Assembly: GCA_963682055.1 (NCBI GenBank)
Contig: OY821745.1
Location: 30,501,342 to 30,565,341, forward strand
DNA length: 64,000 nt
Direction of reading: 5' to 3'
From: Primula veris
Lineage: Eukaryota > Streptophyta > Magnoliopsida > Ericales > Primulaceae
The notes below the pieces were generated by a model that was not told where the DNA came from, did not search any database, and worked only from the letters and a program-made list of their open reading frames with translations. A program made the position numbers and the translations under genes. Positions 58,992 through 64,000 of the stretch are shown piece by piece; the stretch's first letter is position 1, and each line of letters starts with the position of its first letter.

Positions 58992-61900
58992 GGGGAAAAA
59001 TACATTTAATGTAATTTACTACATGTTGTTAATAATTTAGATACTAGACTACCGAATTTAACAATTTACGTACTGAATTATCAAAATGATCACAATTCAG
59101 GTACTTTCGTGAAGTTAGTAGTTGGATGGAAGTTAGTTAAATTTTTTATTTTGGTCTCATTGTTTGTAATTTATATAAGTTTAATCATGTTTTTTTTTTG
59201 AAATGTTACAATATACAATCTTTATACTAAAATAAATCATATTATTTGACTAAAACAAATCAATTTATGGCTTAATTTGGTCCTATACATACATATTAAC
59301 TATTAAGTATCTCATTTAAAAAAACATATTATTTGACTAATTTGACTAATTTTTCGTTGTTTCTGTCTTTCTTAAAATCCATTTTTTTAATAAAAAATAT
59401 AACATTTTCTTTAAATTGAAGATAACGTAAGTTTTAGAAGTATGACATTTGGGCAAGAAATTATGTCAGGCCACATCATTATTTGTATAATTTCATGGAA
59501 AAAAAGGTCAAGAGAATTATTATTATTTTCTAAAAAGCATTCATTTTTTAAATAGAAAATATTTTTAATTAGTATTTTCAATTTTTTTGTATACACAAAC
59601 ATTGTTATATAGGTAGTGAATGTTAATCGGGAATATATTATTTGTAATAATATATGTATATACATAGCATAGTATGTATATATACACATATATACGTGTG
59701 TATATGCACGTGTATACATATACTATGAGGACCACCTTTTTGTTATTATAAATAATGATATTAACTCATCATAACTCTATTTAAATTAAATAAAAAAAGA
59801 ATTGTAATAAAATTTGGATTGGATAAAACATATTTTGTTTTCGCAAACAATACACCGGAAAACATACTTTTATTTCAGACTTGAAAGTGGAAACTTTATT
59901 TAGAAACTATTTTAGACAAGTGTTCCCTAAATAAACAAGGCAACATCTTAATGTCTTCTCTCCTCGGCCACTGATAGATCTGCTCTATCACTAGCTGGAA
60001 AAAAATAATATAAGTAACGAGATGAGTATTTTATTGAAAATACTCAGTGAGACTACTAACTTAAAGAGACTATAATAAAGTATAACATGTGAGTGCTAAT
60101 CATAACTGCATATTTTCTGCAAAAATGGTTTAGGCAAATAACGTGTAAAATATATGCTCAATATGATGCTTACTCATAATTATCTCAATAATAATGTATA
60201 AGTGTCATGTCCTTGAGCTCAATTTGGTTGTATAAGATATATCCCCTTACACGTGAAATCGAAAGTCACACCCCACTCTAAATGGACCTAACATCACGAA
60301 AAAGATCATACCCCACTATAGGTAGCACGTCACACCCCACTGTAGATGGACAAAACTCTTCCAAACCAGGAGCAACAATGCAAATGTCATGTCATGATAT
60401 GATAAATAATCAAACAAAATAATAATAAGGCTCTACCCGAGCTTAACATTGCTTAACAAAGGCAAATTCATGAAAATAACAAAATCCACTAAATCTCAAA
60501 TGTTAATCGTCATATGCATTTATTTGATCACATAATATTTGAACATAACTCGAGTCCGGCAATGTAAGGCAAAAGCAATGTTAAAACAATATTATAATAA
60601 CTTTAAGTTTTCGACACCCACCCCTAACCGTTAACTCTCCTTAGTTATCGGCTACGTCTTTAGCACTTGTCCGATCATGTTAGTTATTTACATAATTGTT
60701 AGTCACATATACCATTCTCTAATCATAAATATACTCATAAATCCGTTCATTTTAAGTTACTAAAATATGTTTGTCATTGGTATTATAACTTTATACTTAC
60801 GTAGTTTTACAACTTTTTAGATTGTGAGTCCAACTTGTAATATTCATATCTACTTATTTATAGATCCAAATGACATAATTCCATATACTAAATTCATCTT
60901 TTACAAGTTTACAATAACGTATATTTTTTTCTGAATTTTGTTTAATCTTAAAATAATTTAAAAAGATATTAAAGCATGGATTGGTTCTCAATTTCTGGAA
61001 ATTTTTAGGTTCTTACCTTGTCTTTATAAATTCGTCAAAAATTGAAAACTTTATATTTTTCAGTGTGGTTTTCCCCAAAATCTTCTTGATTAAATATAGT
61101 TTATTTTTCTTAAAATAACATATTTTAAATAAATTTATAAATGCTAGTTTTGAAGTGCTTTATAACATAAAGTCGAATTTTCAGATTAATAAACTGTTTT
61201 AAGGTGTTGGTTTAGAAAAGTCATAACCCTCACATAATCTTATGTGTCTCCTTCAGAAAATGTATTGAAAATTTGAGGATACATGTACACTAAAAACTTC
61301 ACTAGGTGTCCAAATTGTGCATGAGATGGACGTCTGGACTGAAAAGTGACAAATCTCGAAGTTTCATGTTTTACACACCTCCTAATTCTCAAACTAGGTG
61401 GCTCAAAATTGCCATATAAAGTGACACATATGTTGTTCTAGAATTTTATAATGTTCTGTCACTAAAACATCCACAAATATTCCCATGTAAATCCAAATTA
61501 TTTAAATTTTATATAACAGGAAAGATAAGACATATGTCTAGACTTTTCATTTAGATCATGTGCTCGAATTCTGAGAAAATCGAAATCAAAATGGTAGATC
61601 AATCCAACTTGTATGTTGGTACAGGACTGTTTGAGCTAAATTACTAAAAAAATTCATAACTAATATCATATGAACCCAAATATAGTAAAATCTATATCCA
61701 ATTTTAACCCTAAGAAAATATCTAACACTTTTATGAATATTGTAATCCCAAAATACTATTTAATGAGGCCCAAAAGTTAGTTTTAAAAATAATGTATCAA
61801 CAAAAAAATATAAATATTTATAGAATGACTACATAATGTGACTTACTTAAATACATGTGTAAAGATACTAATGATTCATATTCAATAATAGACTAGGTGG

Positions 61901-62252
61901 AAACATTTTTATTTTATGTTATTTTATTCTTGAATACTTGTATATTTACATTTTGATACTAATAATAAGGATAGAATTTTGAGAATGTTATATATACATA
62001 CATGTATATATATATATATATATGAATTTATACTAAAATGGTATATTTTAGAAAAGGCGAGCTTAAATTTAGGCATATTATAAACAATATGACCAAATTG
62101 AAACTTCAAACTAACTTTCATCCATTTTAATTAATGACAATACCTGAATTGTGAAAATTTTGATAAATGAATACTTAAATTGTTAATTCACGTAGTCTGA
62201 TATCTAAATCGTTAACAGCTGCTAGTAAAATACATTAATTATACTTTTTCCT
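58992..62252. mobile_element. 3.3-kb inverted-repeat insertion with ends of about 115 bp
   Basis: The left arm 58992-59115 (TAATTTAGATACTAGACTAC, ATCACAATTCAGGTACT) is inverted at about 62118-62250. TTTTTTTA flanks both sides (58984-58991 and 62253-62260), a plausible 8-bp duplication though of low complexity. The interior has no gene. It includes alternating purine-pyrimidine DNA at 59640-59720, a hairpin-forming GAGTATTTTATTGAAAATAC at 60027-60046, and three spaced copies of a TCACACCCCACT-like word at 60260-60350. Confidence 0.65.
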
Positions 62253-62745
62253 TTTTTTTATAAGAAAAAAATAAAGGACACTTAAATGAGTTGGAAGACC
62301 AATTTTCTAAATGAATTAATCTCCTGAAGCAAGATCCAGATAACAATATGGAAAAGGGAAAAACTATTTAACAAGCTCATACAAATCCGGGTACAATATT
62401 TGATTGGTTCAATGTTTTTACGGTATCTCTTGCTAGGAAGTTAAAAAAATACGATCTTTAAATTTCTGGAAAACTGAATTTATTTTCCATAACTTCTATT
62501 GAGTTATATGAAGTATGAAAGTACCATAATTGAGTTATAAAAAATTGATGTTTAAAATTCTAGAACTGGCTCAACTGGTGAAAAATTCCATTATGCCAAG
62601 TCCATGATCTACTATTGAAGTCTCATTATTTCCCTTATGCTTCTGTCCTATCAAACAAACATGTTGATCCTCATTTGGTTTGTATCAGTTCACTTGTATC
62701 ACCAATTTACCTTAAATATAAGAAGATTGTTCTAAAATGGTATAC

Positions 62746-63246
62746 GCATCAGTTTCCTTATCAATTAACTTAAATATATATGAACTCAAATATCCCTCAA
62801 ATATAAGAAATCAAAATGTTTACTTATAATTAAAATAATAATTTCTCTCTCTTATTTTTCTCTTATTCTCTCTCTTTTATTTGTATTTTTCACGTATAAA
62901 TTAATAAAATAACAAAAATATGAGTTGTATAGTTGTGATAGAGAAATTTATAAAAAAAAAAAATGATAATTTATATAAAGCAAAATGTTTCCTTATAAGT
63001 TGTAAAAGTATAATTTTTTACTTTAAATACGAGAAAATTGTAAGTTATTTAATGTGGTTGCTCTAGTAAATTAATTTGGGTTGAAAAAAATTGATAGAAG
63101 TATATTAAAATATAGTAATATTTAGTTATGATAATAAATTTGATAGTCAATATGAAAAATGTATAAAGTTAAACTGTTAACCTAAAAATATAAAAAGTTA
63201 TGTTAATTAACTTAAATATGAGTAACAGTGTAAGGATACTGATGCG
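62746..63246. mobile_element. 500-bp MITE-like insert
   Basis: CGCATCAGT(T)TCCTTA at the left and TAAGGATACTGATGCG at the right are inverse. AATTAACTTAAATAT follows just inside on both sides. No coding capacity. Confidence 0.55.
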
Positions 63247-63337
63247 TTTAAAGAAAAAAAAAAATTTATTCTTGTATTTATTACTTCACCTTTTAAAAAA
63301 CATAATTGTCCTTGTTTGGTTGGCCTGTTTTTTGCTT

Positions 63338-63402
63338 ACTTTTACTTTTACTTTTACTTTTACTTTTACTTTTACTTTTACTTTTACTTTTACTTTTACT
63401 TA
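63338..63402. repeat. (ACTTTT)n hexanucleotide microsatellite
   Basis: About eleven uninterrupted units, followed by shorter ACTTTT runs near 63474 and 63612 and two tandem copies of a roughly 25-bp unit (ACTTTTTAAAAGTAAGTTTG...) around 63557-63608. Confidence 0.9.
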
Positions 63403-63639
63403 TTGTAATGTTGTTTGGCTGTCAAAAAATTAAGTTTACTTTTAAAAAGTAAACCATTAAGTATACTTTTGACTTTACTTTTACTTTTACTTATATTAGT
63501 TTGTTTGGATGTAATCTCATAAGTATACTTTTGGTGAAAAGTAAATGTCTATAAGTATACTTTTTAAAAGTAAGTTTGATGATACTTTTTAAAAGTAAGT
63601 TTGATGATACTTTTACTTTTGATGATACTTTTAAGTACT

Positions 63640-64000
63640 TTTTAATCTGAATGTGCTTTTAAAGTACAGTTCAAAACCTAATTCATATCCTCATTATATT
63701 TTCCTAATTTTGTATTTTTTAATCTTTAAATAATAAAATCTTTAATCACAAAAAATAAAAAAAATAACAAAAAAACAAAAAATTATAAAAAATCACCAAA
63801 AATTATAAAAAAAAAATCACCAAAAATCACAAAAAATCACAAACTTTTAAACAAAATTTAAAAAAATATATATAATTTTTTTTGTCAATATAACACTTTT
63901 TATACCGAAAAATAAAAAAAATATATATAAAATGACAAAAACTTATAAAAAATCACAAAAAATTTAAAAAAAAATTTGTAATTTTTTTTTGTAATTTTTT
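63640..64000. other. A/T-rich simple sequence at the right edge
   Basis: Mainly AAAAATCAC, AAAATTATAAA and poly-A/T words. No gene seen. Confidence 0.7.

Larger units (their letters stand above)
57545..63300. repeat. Dispersed repeat, copy 2, split by nested insertions
   Basis: Segments homologous to copy 1 lie at 57545-57782, 58848-58991, about 62253-62740 and 63247-63300. Between them are three inserts, each with its own inverted ends. Joining the segments reproduces the order of copy 1, except that the RRM fragment region (about 56800-57130) is not clearly represented. Confidence 0.65.

Overview
This is eukaryotic nuclear DNA from a flowering plant, most likely a core eudicot. It is AT-rich and intron-rich, with plant-specific gene families, Ty1/copia and L1-type retroelements, a TRIM, and many MITE-like inverted-repeat elements. 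The species cannot be fixed from the window. All gene models were spliced by eye from GT-AG sites, reading phase and family knowledge; nothing was searched.

Four host genes are supported, all on the minus strand. (1) The 5' five exons of a mitochondrial-carrier gene of the FOLT1 (folate transporter) type lie at 63-4909; the 3' end is off the window. (2) A complete four-exon class III peroxidase, closest to Arabidopsis PER72, lies at 8985-10484. (3) A two-exon Y2SK2 dehydrin of the RAB18 type lies at 25128-26342, with ABRE-like promoter motifs. (4) A 13-exon SEC14/nodulin-domain phosphatidylinositol-transfer protein (SFH family) lies at 47925-53379. From memory, FOLT1, PER72 and RAB18 are the consecutive Arabidopsis loci At5g66380, At5g66390 and At5g66400, so genes 1-3 look like a conserved ancestral block that has been stretched by transposons.

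The spaces between genes are mostly mobile DNA. At 15312-21987 is a copia-type element with two LTRs of 518 bp that look identical by eye and a perfect TAAAT target duplication, yet only a ruined pol relic inside. It looks like a recently moved non-autonomous element. A second, older copia element (26740-36324) keeps all pol domains in broken frames. It shares a conserved 3' non-coding block and LTR core with the first element, and is itself split by two solo LTRs with clean target duplications (31865-33146 and 34140-35231). A third related LTR fragment (from 36325) borders a nearly intact 5'-truncated LINE (about 37330-41329). A minimal TRIM lies at 23575-23983.

From 41330 to 47900 the sequence is AT-rich, without a recognisable gene, and includes a large inverted repeat (42911-43620). 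Upstream of the SFH gene is a tandem array carrying repeated CATGCATG palindromes (about 54530-55345). The right end (56200-63300) holds two copies of one dispersed repeat. The first contains a decayed two-RRM gene fragment; the second is split by nested inverted-repeat insertions. The last 700 bp are simple sequence.
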